From Microcella pacifica (GTDB lineage: Bacteria > Actinomycetota > Actinomycetes > Actinomycetales > Microbacteriaceae): a stretch of 64,000 nt of DNA. The DNA lies in the NCBI RefSeq assembly GCF_009371975.2, contig NZ_VIKT02000013.1:21429-85428 (forward strand), written 5' to 3'. Each line of letters opens with the position of its first letter. Position 1 is the first letter of the stretch. The notes below the pieces were generated by a model that saw only the letters and a list, made by a program, of their open reading frames with translations, had not been told where the DNA came from and ran no database searches. Below are positions 25,285 to 35,979 of the stretch, piece by piece. A program made the position numbers and the translations under genes.

Positions 25285-26155
25285 GGGCGATCAGCTCTCG
25301 AGCCAGCTGGCGGTAGGCGGCGGCGGCCGGGTGGTCGGGGGCGAAGCTCGTGATGGGGGCGCCGGCGACGGTCGCGTCGGGGAACTTCACGGTGCGGCCG
25401 ATGACGGTCTCGAGCACCTTCTCGCCGAACACCTCGACGACGCGCTCGAGCACCTCGCGGCTGTGCAGGGTGCGCGCGTCGTACATGGTGGCGAGGATGC
25501 CGTCGAGCTGCACGGCCGGGTTGAGGCGGTCGCGCACCTTGTCGATCGTCTCCACGAGCAGGGCGACGCCGCGCAGCGCGAAGTACTCGCACTCGAGCGG
25601 GATGAGCACGCCGTGCGCCGCCGTGAGGGCGTTGACGGTGAGGAGGCCGAGGCTCGGCTGGCAGTCGATGAGGATGACGTCGTAGTCGTCGACGACGGGG
25701 GCGAGCACGCGGGCGAGGATCTGCTCGCGCGCCACCTCGTTGACGAGGTGCACTTCGGCGGCGCTCAGGTCGATGTTGGCCGGGATGAGGTCGAGGCCCT
25801 TGGTCTTGGTCGCCTGGACGGCCTTGCGGGCGTCCTTCTCTTTGCCGAGCAGCAGGTCGTAGATGGTGACGACGTCGTGGCTGGGCATGCCGAGGCCCGC
25901 CGAGAGGGCGCCCTGCGGGTCGAAGTCGATGACGAGCGTGCGGCGGCCGTAGTCGGCGAGCGCCGCGCCGAGGCTGATCGTGGTCGTCGTCTTGCCGACG
26001 CCGCCCTTCTGGTTGCACAGAGCGATGATGCGCGCGGGGCCGTGGCCGCTGAGCGGCGGGGGCTCGGGCCATTCGCGCAGCGCGCGGCCGGTCGGGCCCT
26101 GCACCATGTCGTCGAAGCCCGGCAGTGCCGACTCGTCTGACCTCTCCCCACTCAT
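25268..26155 (-). CDS. parA: ParA/Soj-family ATPase
   Basis: A 295-residue ATPase with the deviant Walker A CNQKGGVGKTTTT (near residue 50), the DFDPQGALSAGLG motif and the DVILIDCQPSLGLLT Walker B region. It belongs to the ParA/Soj family used to partition chromosome or plasmid DNA. It has no adjacent parB, so it is probably the orphan paralogue placed upstream of scpAB in actinobacteria rather than the origin-proximal parA. The ATG at 26155 is preferred to the longer open frame because it begins MSGERSDES with no conserved residues before it. Confidence 0.93.
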   Translation of the reverse strand: MSGERSDESALPGFDDMVQGPTGRALREWPEPPPLSGHGPARIIALCNQKGGVGKTTTTISLGAALADYGRRTLVIDFDPQGALSAGLGMPSHDVVTIYDLLLGKEKDARKAVQATKTKGLDLIPANIDLSAAEVHLVNEVAREQILARVLAPVVDDYDVILIDCQPSLGLLTVNALTAAHGVLIPLECEYFALRGVALLVETIDKVRDRLNPAVQLDGILATMYDARTLHSREVLERVVEVFGEKVLETVIGRTVKFPDATVAGAPITSFAPDHPAAAAYRQLARELIARGQVA

Positions 26156-26219
26156 AGCGCCCCAGTCTAGTGACCGCGGGCGGTGCTGCTGGGCGGCGCT
26201 CCGCACGACGGCCGCGCGA

Positions 26220-27254
26220 CTACAGCGCGCGCGGGTGCGCCGTCGCCCACGCCTCGCGCACGGCGTCCGCCGTCACGAGTGTGTACAGCTGCGTCGTCGC
26301 GACGGAGGCGTGCCCGAGCAGCTCCTGCACGACGCGCACGTCGGCGCCGCCCTCCAGCAGGTGGGTCGCGAAAGAGTGCCGCAGGGTGTGCGGCGACAAT
26401 TCGGCAGTCAGGGATGCCCGCGCCGCAGCATCCCGGATCACCAACCACACGCTCTGCCGCGACAGCGCCGCCCCGCGCGCCCCCAGGAACAGCGCCGGCG
26501 TCGAGCCGCCCTGCCGCGCGAGCAGCGGCCGCGCGCGCACGAGGTACGCCTCGAGGGCCTCGCGCGCGTAGCGACCCAGGGGCACGAGGCGCTGCTTGCG
26601 CCCCTTGCCGAACAGCCGCACCGCCTCCGCCACGGCGCCGTCGTCGCCGAGCACGTCGTCCACCGCGAGGTCAACCGCCTCGCTCACGCGCGCCCCCGTC
26701 GCGTACAGCAGCTCGAGCAGGGCGCGGTCGCGCAGCCGCAACGGGTCGTCGCCCGCGCACGCCTCCAGCAGGCGCTCCACCTCGTCGATGCTGATCGCCT
26801 TCGGCAGGCGGCGCGGCTGCTTCGGCGGGCGCTGCTCGGCCGACACGTGGCGGTCGGCCAGACCCTCCTCGACGAGGAAGCGGTGCCAGCCGCGCACGCT
26901 CGACAGCATGCGCGCCGCCGTGGACGGCGCCACCCCCGGCGAACCGTCGGCTGGCGCGCGGACGGCCGCGACGAACGCCGACACATCGGCCTCGCCGATG
27001 CTCCCCGGCTCGTCGATCCCTCGCGCGCGCAGATGCTCGGCGTAGCGCGCCAGATCGCGCCGGTACGCCGAGACCGTGTGCGGCGAGCGCCCGCGCTCGA
27101 GCGCGACGTGGCGCACGTACCGCTCGACGGCGCGCTCGATGGCCGACGCTACCCGCGGGGAGGCTGTTGCGTCACCCCGGTCGCCCGGCTCCGCGCGCGG
27201 CGCGTCGCCGCCCGGCGTCGGGGTGTCGCTCGCAGCACCGGGGCGGGGCGACAC
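26220..27254 (-). CDS. xerD: XerD-type tyrosine recombinase
   Basis: A 344-residue recombinase from the GTG at 27254. The N-terminal SAM-like DNA-binding domain (about 45-140) is followed by the catalytic domain with Arg in [24 protein letters not shown] (His-x-x-Arg), the [11 protein letters not shown]is and the tyrosine nucleophile after it. XerD with XerC resolves chromosome dimers at dif. The start follows the NUDIX stop by 2 bases; the longer open frame upstream only reads the antisense of other coding DNA. The position between the NUDIX gene and parA is the usual site of the housekeeping xerD in actinobacteria. XerC-type assignment cannot be fully excluded. Confidence 0.9.
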   Translation of the reverse strand: MSPRPGAASDTPTPGGDAPRAEPGDRGDATASPRVASAIERAVERYVRHVALERGRSPHTVSAYRRDLARYAEHLRARGIDEPGSIGEADVSAFVAAVRAPADGSPGVAPSTAARMLSSVRGWHRFLVEEGLADRHVSAEQRPPKQPRRLPKAISIDEVERLLEACAGDDPLRLRDRALLELLYATGARVSEAVDLAVDDVLGDDGAVAEAVRLFGKGRKQRLVPLGRYAREALEAYLVRARPLLARQGGSTPALFLGARGAALSRQSVWLVIRDAAARASLTAELSPHTLRHSFATHLLEGGADVRVVQELLGHASVATTQLYTLVTADAVREAWATAHPRAL

Positions 27255-27256
27255 GA

Positions 27257-27888
27257 CTACTCCCGCGTGCGGCGCGCGTGCTCGGCGAGGATCGCCGCGA
27301 GGAAGATGCCGTTGTGCACGCGCCCGGCGAGCGCCGCATCGACCGCCTCGGCGAGCGGCACCCAGCGCGGCACGATGTCGGCCTCCTCCGCCTCGCGCTC
27401 GAAGACCTCGTCCGTCGCCGAGAGCTCCGTCGCGCGGAAGACGTGGATGACCTCGTCCGACCCGCCCGGCGAGGTGTGCAGAGTGATGAGCGGCTCCCAC
27501 GCGGCCGCCACGAGGTCGGCCTCCTCGGCGAGCTCGCGCTGCGCGGCCTCGAGCGGCGGCTCCCCCTCGACGTCAAGCAGGCCCGCCGGCAGCTCCCAGT
27601 TGCGCATCTGGATGGGGTGCCGGTACTGCTGGATCGTCAGCACGCGGTCCGACTCGTCGATCACGAGAACGGCGACGGCCCCGGGATGCTCCATGAACTC
27701 CCGCGTGAGGGTCACGTCTCCGTACGCGAATTCCTCACGACGGATGTCCCACACGACCCCGTCGAAGGCGACATCGCTGCGCAGCACCTCGACGCTGCGC
27801 GCCTCGTCTCGGAGCTCTCGGGCACCCTCGCCCTGAGCATCCACGACCACTGCATCGACCGCCGCATCGTCACCCGCAGCGCCGGCGC

Positions 27889-27892
<4 letters not shown>
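27257..27892 (-). CDS. NUDIX hydrolase, ADP-ribose pyrophosphatase type
   Basis: A 211-residue protein from the GTG at 27892, which overlaps the pyrG stop (GTGA). The NUDIX box is [20 protein letters not shown] continuing to EADL, with the REL-x-EE core intact. The N-terminal block [20 protein letters not shown] followed by [10 protein letters not shown] is typical of ADP-ribose pyrophosphatase. A TSPGGSDE turn follows the box. The likely reaction is ADP-ribose hydrolysis to AMP and ribose 5-phosphate. It is co-transcribed with pyrG and xerD. Confidence 0.92.
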
Positions 27893-29598
<1,706 letters not shown>

Positions 29599-29796
29599 GG
29601 GGTTTCATCGTATCCGACTTGCGGGCCGGCGGCTCCCGACGCGCGCACCGCTCTCCTCGGAACCCTCTCGGGCCCTCCCCCGGAGAGGGGATTCTGCGCT
29701 CGGCATCGGTGCGGCATCATCGAGGGTGAGTCTGGTGCTGCGGTCTGCGAGAACGGCCTGCCCTCGTCACTCGACGCACCACCGGGAGGGAGCCGC

Positions 29797-30240
29797 ATGA
29801 CGCTCACCCACGGCACGGCGCCGCGCACCGCCCAGCGGTCGCGGCCACCCTTCTCGACCCCCGACGGCGGCTTCACGCTCATCGAGCTCCTCGTCGTGGT
29901 GATCATCGTGGGCATCCTCGCCGCCATTGCCGTCCCGATCTTCATCGGCCAGCAGAATCTGGCGCACAATGCGGTCGCGACGAGCGACCTGGTGAACATT
30001 CGCACGGCCCTCGTCGCCTACTCGGTGGAGCACGAGGGCAGCTACACGAGCGACGCGGACGACCTCGCCGACTACGGCTTCGCCACCTCGACGATCGCCG
30101 CGCCCGTCATCACGATCGCCGCCGGTCGCTTCTGCATCGACGCGACGTCTGACTCGTCGGCGACGTTCTTCGTCACGGACGACGCCCCCGTCCAGTCGGG
30201 CACGTGCGCGACGAGCGGAGACCCCGACTTCACGTCGTGA
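29797..30240 (+). CDS. Type IV pilin-like (prepilin) protein, orphan
   Basis: A 147-residue prepilin. After a leader of 25 residues comes the prepilin peptidase site G25-F26 with the Glu at position 5 of the mature protein (FTLIELLVVVIIVGILAAIA), the hallmark of type IV pilins and pseudopilins. The globular part follows (about 55-147) and contains two cysteines near the end that could form a disulfide. The ATG at 29797 has a GGGAGGG site just upstream. No pilin assembly ATPase, peptidase or other pilin genes are in the window, so it either works with genes elsewhere or acts as a minor pilin. Its neighbour is a two-domain lipoprotein on the same strand, 32 bases away. Confidence 0.85.
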   Translation: MTLTHGTAPRTAQRSRPPFSTPDGGFTLIELLVVVIIVGILAAIAVPIFIGQQNLAHNAVATSDLVNIRTALVAYSVEHEGSYTSDADDLADYGFATSTIAAPVITIAAGRFCIDATSDSSATFFVTDDAPVQSGTCATSGDPDFTS

Positions 30241-30271
30241 TGCAGAGTGAGAGCGAGCGTACGCTGGGCGC

Positions 30272-31156
30272 ATGATGCGCAGGCACTCGCTCACCGCCTC
30301 CGCGACACTGCTGGGGGTGCTGTTGATGGCGGGATGCTCGGGCTCGGGCGGCACACCCACGTCTGTCGCTCTCTCCGAGGCGCAGGGCCTACCGCCCGAC
30401 GCCCCCGTGAGCGAGCCGTGGAACGACCCCGACTGGAGGGGTGAGCCGCTCGCGTGGGTCTCCGACGAGGGCGAGACGCTCACGGTCGTGACCTTCGGCA
30501 GCTCGTCCTGCCCCTTCATCGCCGTGCGCATCGAGATGCTCACCGCGAGGCAGCTCGCGATCGACTTCGAGAAGGGGCCAGCCGAAGCGTGCACCGACGA
30601 TCTGGCGCCCCGCACGCACGTGTTCGCCGTACCCGAGGGTGTCGACGCCGCCTCGGCGGGCCTCGAGGTGGAGGTCTCGCTCGCGGATACCGCATTCGGG
30701 CCGGCCGAGCCCACGGTGGAGAGTGTGCCGATCCTGCCGCTGGGGAGCGCGGCTCCTGACGAGCCGGCCGAGGAGCCCGTCGACTCGATCGCCCTCGAGG
30801 TCATCCGCGGCACTCCCGCTGACATCGAGCTCGATGATGAAGACCTCGCGAGCGGCGATCCGCTCGCGTTCTGGGGCGAAGCCCGCGAGACGATCCGCGT
30901 CGTGACGTGGGGCAGTTCGGGCTGCCCGCCGATCGCCCGCAGCTTGCAGCCCGCCGAGACGGGCGTCGTCGTGCTCGACTTCGCGCCGAACCCTGCCGAG
31001 TTCTGCACGGCCGACTTCGCGCCCACGACGCACGTGCTCGCCACGCCCGAGGGAATCACCACGGACGGCGTCGACACCGATGACCTCGCGCTCACCGTCA
31101 CGATCGAGGAGCGCGACGGCACGGTGGCCGAGTACCGCGTACCGATCCGCGGCTGA
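30272..31156 (+). CDS. Lipoprotein with two copies of one unrecognised domain
   Basis: A 294-residue secreted lipoprotein: signal peptide with lipobox LMAGC and lipidated Cys22. Residues about 57-138 and 195-278 are two copies of one domain, with matching blocks TVVTFGSSSCPFIAV and RVVTWGSSGCPPIAR, and DFEKGPAEACTDDLAPRTHV and DFAPNPAEFCTADFAPTTHV. Cysteines fall at 80 and 107 in the first copy and 218 and 245 in the second, the same 27-residue spacing, which suggests one disulfide per copy. An acidic linker (about 160-192) separates the copies. No known family recognised. It follows the pilin gene by 32 bases and could be co-transcribed; it is convergent with recN. Confidence 0.8.
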   Translation: MMRRHSLTASATLLGVLLMAGCSGSGGTPTSVALSEAQGLPPDAPVSEPWNDPDWRGEPLAWVSDEGETLTVVTFGSSSCPFIAVRIEMLTARQLAIDFEKGPAEACTDDLAPRTHVFAVPEGVDAASAGLEVEVSLADTAFGPAEPTVESVPILPLGSAAPDEPAEEPVDSIALEVIRGTPADIELDDEDLASGDPLAFWGEARETIRVVTWGSSGCPPIARSLQPAETGVVVLDFAPNPAEFCTADFAPTTHVLATPEGITTDGVDTDDLALTVTIEERDGTVAEYRVPIRG

Positions 31157-31209
31157 GCGCGCAGAATCGGGGCGGCACGAGAGAGGCAGCAGTGCCCGGC
31201 CCGCGTCTC

Positions 31210-32907
31210 CTAGCCGACGAGCTCGCGCGCCGTCTCGAGCAGCTCGCGCGCGTGCGTGAGACCCGTCTCGCTGTCCGGCAGGCCGCTCAGCAGCCGTGCC
31301 ATCTCGGCGACGCGCTCCTCGCCGCCGAGCTGCTGCACGCTCGACGCTGTGACGGTGCCCGCACTGTCTTTGACGACGCGCAGGTGGTTGGTGGCGAAGG
31401 CCGCCACTTGAGCGAGGTGAGTGACGACGATGACCTGCGAGCTCTGGGCGAGGCGTGCGAGGCGCCGCCCGATCTCGATCGCACTGGAGCCGCCGACGCC
31501 CGCGTCGACCTCGTCGAAGATGAACGTCGGCACGGGGTCAGTCGCGGCGATGACGACTTCGAGCGCGAGCATGACGCGCGACAGCTCTCCCCCGGAGGCA
31601 CCGCGCCCGAGGGGTCGCGGTTCGGCTCCGGGATGCGGCTGCAGCAGAATCGCCACCTGGTCGCGCCCGCTCAGCGTGTACTCCTCGCGCGTCGTGACGT
31701 CGACCGTGATGCGGGCTCCGCTCATCGCGAGGGCCGCGAGCTCGCCCGTCACGCGCTCGGAGAGCCGGATACCGGCGGTGCGGCGCAGGTCGCTGAGCCG
31801 ATCGGCGAGCTCGCTCACGCGCGCGCGGTCGGCGTCGACCTCGAGTCGCAGGGCGTCGATGCGGTCGCTGTCCTGGTCGAGCTCGAGCAAGCGGCTGCTG
31901 CCGGAGTCGAGGTAGTCGATGACCTCGTCGAGGCTCGGCCCGTACTTGCGCATGAGGTTCGCGAGTTCCGCGCGACGCTCCTGCACCGTCTCGAGCTCGC
32001 GCCCGCCGTCGGTGTCGAGCGAGGCGAGGTAGCTCGCGAGCTGCGTCGCGAGCTCGCCGACGACGAAGCCAGCGTTGGCGATCGACTCGGCGATGGGCTC
32101 GAGTGCCGGGTCATGACCCGAGACGCGGTCGATCGTGCGGCGAGCCGTCTCGAGCAGGGCGACGGCGTCGCGCGCCTCGTCGAGGCTCTCCGAGGAGATG
32201 AGCTCGTGCGCCTGCGCGGCGGCGAGCCGCAGGTCCTCCACGTTGGTGAGGCGCTCGGCGCGAGCGGTGAGCTCGTCGTCCTCGCCACGGCGCGGCGCGG
32301 CCTCCTCGATCTCCGTCATCGCGGCGCGCAGATCCTCCGCCTCACGAGCGCGGCGGTCGCGGTCGGCGACGAGCACGTCGAGCTCGGACTGCGCGTCCAT
32401 CCAGCGGCGGAAGACCTCCTGGTAGTCGCCGAGCACGTGCGCGAGCTCGGGCCCGGCGAAGCGGTCGAGAGCCTCGCGCTGCGCCGTCGACGACTTGAGC
32501 CGCACCTGGTCGCTTTGCCCGTGCACCACGACGAGCTGCTGCCCGATCTCGTTGAGCACGCCCACGGGGGTCGAGCGCCCGCCGACGACGGCGCGCGAGC
32601 GGCCCTCCTGCGAGATCGAGCGGCTGAGGATGAGCGCACCTTCGTCGAGGTCTCCCCCGGCATCCCGCACGCGGTCGGCGACAGCGCCGCGCTCGTCGAT
32701 GCTCCAATGCCCCTCGACGAGGGCCTGACCGCTGCCCGAGCGGATCGCCCCCGTGTCGGCGCGATCGCCGAGCAGGAGGCCGAGGGCGGTGACGACCATG
32801 GTCTTGCCGGCGCCCGTCTCGCCCGTGAGAGCCGTGAAGCCGGGCCCGAGGGGAAGCTGTGCCTCGCCGATGACGCCGAGGTGGCGGATGGAGATCTCTT
32901 CGATCAC
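31210..32907 (-). CDS. recN: RecN, DNA double-strand break repair ATPase
   Basis: A 565-residue SMC-like ATPase with Walker A TGETGAGKT (residues 28-36), the ABC signature SGGELSRVMLAL and the Walker B FDEVDAGVGG near the C-terminus. The coiled-coil arms are short, as in RecN. It holds broken DNA ends together in recombinational repair. The ATG overlaps the nadK stop (ATGA), the standard nadK-recN order. No LexA box is visible in front, so if SOS-controlled it would be through the operon promoter. Confidence 0.96.
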   Translation of the reverse strand: MIEEISIRHLGVIGEAQLPLGPGFTALTGETGAGKTMVVTALGLLLGDRADTGAIRSGSGQALVEGHWSIDERGAVADRVRDAGGDLDEGALILSRSISQEGRSRAVVGGRSTPVGVLNEIGQQLVVVHGQSDQVRLKSSTAQREALDRFAGPELAHVLGDYQEVFRRWMDAQSELDVLVADRDRRAREAEDLRAAMTEIEEAAPRRGEDDELTARAERLTNVEDLRLAAAQAHELISSESLDEARDAVALLETARRTIDRVSGHDPALEPIAESIANAGFVVGELATQLASYLASLDTDGGRELETVQERRAELANLMRKYGPSLDEVIDYLDSGSSRLLELDQDSDRIDALRLEVDADRARVSELADRLSDLRRTAGIRLSERVTGELAALAMSGARITVDVTTREEYTLSGRDQVAILLQPHPGAEPRPLGRGASGGELSRVMLALEVVIAATDPVPTFIFDEVDAGVGGSSAIEIGRRLARLAQSSQVIVVTHLAQVAAFATNHLRVVKDSAGTVTASSVQQLGGEERVAEMARLLSGLPDSETGLTHARELLETARELVG

Positions 32908-33827
32908 GAGTCGCGGGCCTCCTCATCGATGGGGCCCCGCCAGCCGGTGGTCGGCAGGGCGAACTTGTTGACGAGCCGGTCGGTGAATGGGCCCGTGTGC
33001 AGGCGCGCGAGGCGCACCGGCGTGGGTGAGCGGCGCGAGATCACGCGCGCACCCGTGGGCAGCTCGAAGGCGCGGCGGCCGTCGCACCACAGCACTCCCG
33101 TGCCCTGCGTGCGATCGAGCACCTCGACCGCGAGGGAGGAGTCGGGCCCCACGACGATGGGCCGCGCGAACAGCGCGTGCGCGCTGAGCGGCACGAGCAG
33201 CATCGCGTCGAGGCTCGGCCACACGATGGGGCCGCCGGCGGAGAACGCGTAGGCGGTCGAGCCGGTCGGCGTCGACATGACAACGCCGTCGCAGCCGAAG
33301 CTCGAGAGCGGTCGGCCATCGACCTCGATGACGACCTCGAGCATCCGCTCGCGGCTCGCCTTCTCGACCGTCGCCTCGTTGAGCGCCCACGTCTCGTAGA
33401 TGACCTCGCCGCCGAGCTTGACGCGCACGGCGAGCGTCATGCGCTCCTCGACGAGGTAGTCCCGGTCGAGCGCTCGGTCGAGCGCGGCCGTGAGGTCGTC
33501 GCGCTCGCTCTCGGCGAGGAAGCCGACGTGCCCGAGGTTCACGCCGAGGAGGGGCGCCGAGCCGCCGCGAGCGAGCTCCGCGGCGCGCAGGATCGTGCCG
33601 TCGCCGCCGAGCACGATGACGAGCTCGAGCTCGCCGACGCCGACGTCGCGGCCGAGCACGCGCAGGTCGTCGACCTTCGCGGCAGCCCGCAGCTCCTCCA
33701 CCGAATCCTCGGCGGCGACCGCGACGAGGCCGGCATCGCGAATGTGGTGCACGGCGCGCACGGCGGCCGCGAGCGACTCGGCGCGGCCGGTGTGGGCGAC
33801 GACGAGAAGGTGGCGGTCGGCGGTCAC
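32904..33827 (-). CDS. nadK: NAD kinase
   Basis: A 307-residue enzyme with the GGDGT motif (VLGGDGTILRAAEL) and the conserved DGVVMSTPTGSTAYAFSAGGP block, which identify inorganic-polyphosphate/ATP NAD kinase. It makes NADP from NAD. The GTG at 33827 is the start that keeps the N-terminal block MTADRHLLVVAHTGR. It overlaps recN by 4 bases and follows tlyA by 54 bases. Confidence 0.95.
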   Translation of the reverse strand: MTADRHLLVVAHTGRAESLAAAVRAVHHIRDAGLVAVAAEDSVEELRAAAKVDDLRVLGRDVGVGELELVIVLGGDGTILRAAELARGGSAPLLGVNLGHVGFLAESERDDLTAALDRALDRDYLVEERMTLAVRVKLGGEVIYETWALNEATVEKASRERMLEVVIEVDGRPLSSFGCDGVVMSTPTGSTAYAFSAGGPIVWPSLDAMLLVPLSAHALFARPIVVGPDSSLAVEVLDRTQGTGVLWCDGRRAFELPTGARVISRRSPTPVRLARLHTGPFTDRLVNKFALPTTGWRGPIDEEARDS

Positions 33828-33881
33828 GAGGACTCCTGGGTACTGCGGTCTGCGGTGCTGCGGTCAGGGGTGATGCTGCGC

Positions 33882-34703
33882 TCAGACCCCGCGGGCGTGC
33901 GCGAGAGCATCCACGTGCTCCCTCCATTGTGTCGGACTCCGACCGACAGTCGGCCGGAAGACCGCGAGAAACTCCAGATTGCCGTGCACACCCGCCAGTG
34001 GGGAGGGAGCGATCGTGTCGGCGGCGAGTCCGACGTCGTGCGCCGCCCACAGCACGCTCATGATCGCTTCCGCGCGCGCGTCGGCATCGCGCACGACCCC
34101 TTCGCGGATGCCCTGCCGACCCACCTCGAACTGCGGCTTGATCAGCAGGACGAGCGGCACCGAGGTGCCGACGGTGGCGACGATCGCCGGCAGCACGAGC
34201 GTGAGGGAGATGAAGCTCAGGTCGCCCACGACGAGGTCGGGCCGCTCGGCGACGCCGCTCACGGCGGCGAGCCGCTCGGCCGTGAGGGCGCGCGCGTTCT
34301 CCCCCTCGACGACGACGACGCGCGCGTCGGCACGCAGCAGCGGGTCGAGCTGACCGTGCCCCACGTCGAGCGCGATCACGCGCCGCGCGCCGCGCTCGAG
34401 CAGCACCTGCGTGAATCCCCCGGTCGAGGCGCCGAGGTCGAGCGCGAGGGCTCCCTCGATCTCGAGCGGCCGGCCCTCGCGCGCAGTCGCGTCGAGGGCG
34501 GCGACGAGCTTGTGCGCGGCGCGGCTGACGTACCCGTCGTCGGCGTCGATCGTGAGCGCAGCATCCGCCGAGACGGGATGCGCGGGCTTGACCACCGCGC
34601 GCCCGTCGACCCGCACGCGACCCTCCTCGATCGCCCCGCGGGCAACGGTGCGGGAGCGCGCGAGCCCGCGCGTCACGAGTGCGACGTCGAGTCGGGAGCT
34701 CAC
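33882..34703 (-). CDS. tlyA: TlyA-family 16S/23S rRNA 2'-O-methyltransferase
   Basis: A 273-residue protein with an N-terminal S4 RNA-binding domain (SSRLDVALVTRGLARSRTVA, then GAIEEGRVRVDGRAVVKPA) and an FtsJ-type methyltransferase domain with LDLGASTGGFTQVLLERGAR as the SAM-binding site. A VLPAIVATVGTSVPLVLLIK block follows. The mycobacterial homologue methylates both rRNAs and affects capreomycin sensitivity. The GTG start overlaps the TGA of the small gene upstream (GTGA), an unbroken run with nadK and recN. Confidence 0.93.
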   Translation of the reverse strand: MSSRLDVALVTRGLARSRTVARGAIEEGRVRVDGRAVVKPAHPVSADAALTIDADDGYVSRAAHKLVAALDATAREGRPLEIEGALALDLGASTGGFTQVLLERGARRVIALDVGHGQLDPLLRADARVVVVEGENARALTAERLAAVSGVAERPDLVVGDLSFISLTLVLPAIVATVGTSVPLVLLIKPQFEVGRQGIREGVVRDADARAEAIMSVLWAAHDVGLAADTIAPSPLAGVHGNLEFLAVFRPTVGRSPTQWREHVDALAHARGV

Positions 34704-34957
34704 GCCGGGCGCATCGGGTCGGCGGCCGGGCCGTCGGTCGCCTCGAGCTCCGTCCTCAGCTCGTCGTGCAGCTGCCGGAACACCGCCGCACGGTCCGCGA
34801 GAGGCCGCTCCTCGATGAGGGCGAGGCGCGAGAGAAGGGCCTCGTCAGCCTCCACCACCTGGCTCGACTCATCTGACGTCGAGCCGCCCGAGGTCGGAGC
34901 CTCGACGTGTGCCGAGGTCGTCGCCTCCCCCGCAGTCGCGTCGCCGTCGCCGTCCAT
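34700..34957 (-). CDS. Small acidic protein of the HAD-tlyA operon, function unknown
   Basis: An 85-residue protein with an acidic, Ser/Thr/Gly-rich N-terminal half (about 1-35) and a more ordered helical half (ALLSRLALIEERPLADRAAV). The second half resembles the short helical proteins found at this site in many actinobacteria. Its function is not known. It sits two bases after the HAD gene and overlaps tlyA by 4, so it is in the same transcript. Conservation of position suggests a real gene. Confidence 0.65.
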   Translation of the reverse strand: MDGDGDATAGEATTSAHVEAPTSGGSTSDESSQVVEADEALLSRLALIEERPLADRAAVFRQLHDELRTELEATDGPAADPMRPA

Positions 34958-34959
34958 GG

Positions 34960-35979
34960 CTACGAGCGTACCGCCAGGTCGCGCAACTGCTCATCGACGT
35001 CCAGGGCGAAGATCTGCAGCCCCGAGGAGTGGATCACGGCGGCGCCCGCGCGCAGCAGATCGAGCGGATCACCCGCCCGGGCGACGCGCACCACGTGCTG
35101 CTTCATGCGCACGACAGCCTTGCCGACCTCGACCGTGCGCACGCCGTCCTCGACGCTCTCCCGCACGTCGGGATACGCCTCGAAGAGCTGCCGCAGGTCG
35201 GTGAGGATGTAGTCGGGATGCTGACCGGCGGGCGCCGCGAGCACCTGCTTGGCGCGGTCGATGCCCGTGAGCACGAGCGCGGTCGCCATGCCGGCGCGGT
35301 TGCCGCCGAGGATGTCGGTGTCGAGGCGGTCCCCCACGACGAGGGCGTTGCGAGCCCCGAACCGCTCGGCTGCGACGTCGAAGATGGGCTTCTCGGGCTT
35401 GCCGGCGAAGACGGGCAGGCGGCCGACGGCGAGGTGCACGGCCGAGACGAGGGTGCCGTTGCCGGGCGCGATGCCGCGCGCAACGGGGATGGTCCAGTCG
35501 GTGTTCGTCGCCACCCACGGAATGCCGGTGTGCAGGGCGAACGACGCCTCGGCCAGGTGCTCCCAACCGACGTGCGGCGCGAACCCTTGAATGACGGCCG
35601 CGGGGTCGTCCTCCGCCGAGCGCGTCACCGTGAACCCCGCGTTCTCGACCTCGCTCACGAGGCCGTCGCCTCCGACGACGAGGATGCGCGAGCCGGGCTC
35701 CACGAGATCTGCGAGCACGCGCACCGCGGCCTGCGGGCTCGTCACGACATCGCTCGCGGCGACGGAGAGCCCGAGCTCACTCAAGTGCTCGGCGACGGCC
35801 TCGTCAGTGCGAGAGGCGTTGTTGGTGATGTAGCCGACGCGCACGCTCTCCGCAGCACGCGTGATGCTCTCGACCGCGTGCGGGATCGCCCCCGGCCCCG
35901 TGTAGACGACGCCGTCGAGGTCGAGGAGCAGAGCATCCCGCTCGGTGAGCGGGGTGTGCCGACGCTTACCGAGCGGCAT
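34960..35979 (-). CDS. HAD-IIA family phosphatase
   Basis: A 339-residue haloacid dehalogenase-family hydrolase (class IIA, NagD-like). The nucleophile motif DLDGVVYTG is near residue 20, and the second motif (TNNASR) and third region (VGDRLDTDILGGNRAGM) are present, with a large cap between. The last 90 residues (about 250-339) extend beyond a minimal HAD-IIA and end in an LLRAGAAVIHSSGLQIFALD block. The ATG at 35979 starts inside the end of the preceding TPR-like gene (overlap 14 bases). Likely substrates are small sugar or nucleotide phosphates; none can be specified. Confidence 0.88.
   Translation of the reverse strand: MPLGKRRHTPLTERDALLLDLDGVVYTGPGAIPHAVESITRAAESVRVGYITNNASRTDEAVAEHLSELGLSVAASDVVTSPQAAVRVLADLVEPGSRILVVGGDGLVSEVENAGFTVTRSAEDDPAAVIQGFAPHVGWEHLAEASFALHTGIPWVATNTDWTIPVARGIAPGNGTLVSAVHLAVGRLPVFAGKPEKPIFDVAAERFGARNALVVGDRLDTDILGGNRAGMATALVLTGIDRAKQVLAAPAGQHPDYILTDLRQLFEAYPDVRESVEDGVRTVEVGKAVVRMKQHVVRVARAGDPLDLLRAGAAVIHSSGLQIFALDVDEQLRDLAVRS

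Noticed and set aside
34700..34957. The small acidic gene as noise
   Set aside because: Its coupled start and stop with the neighbours and the conserved position support it, so it was kept.
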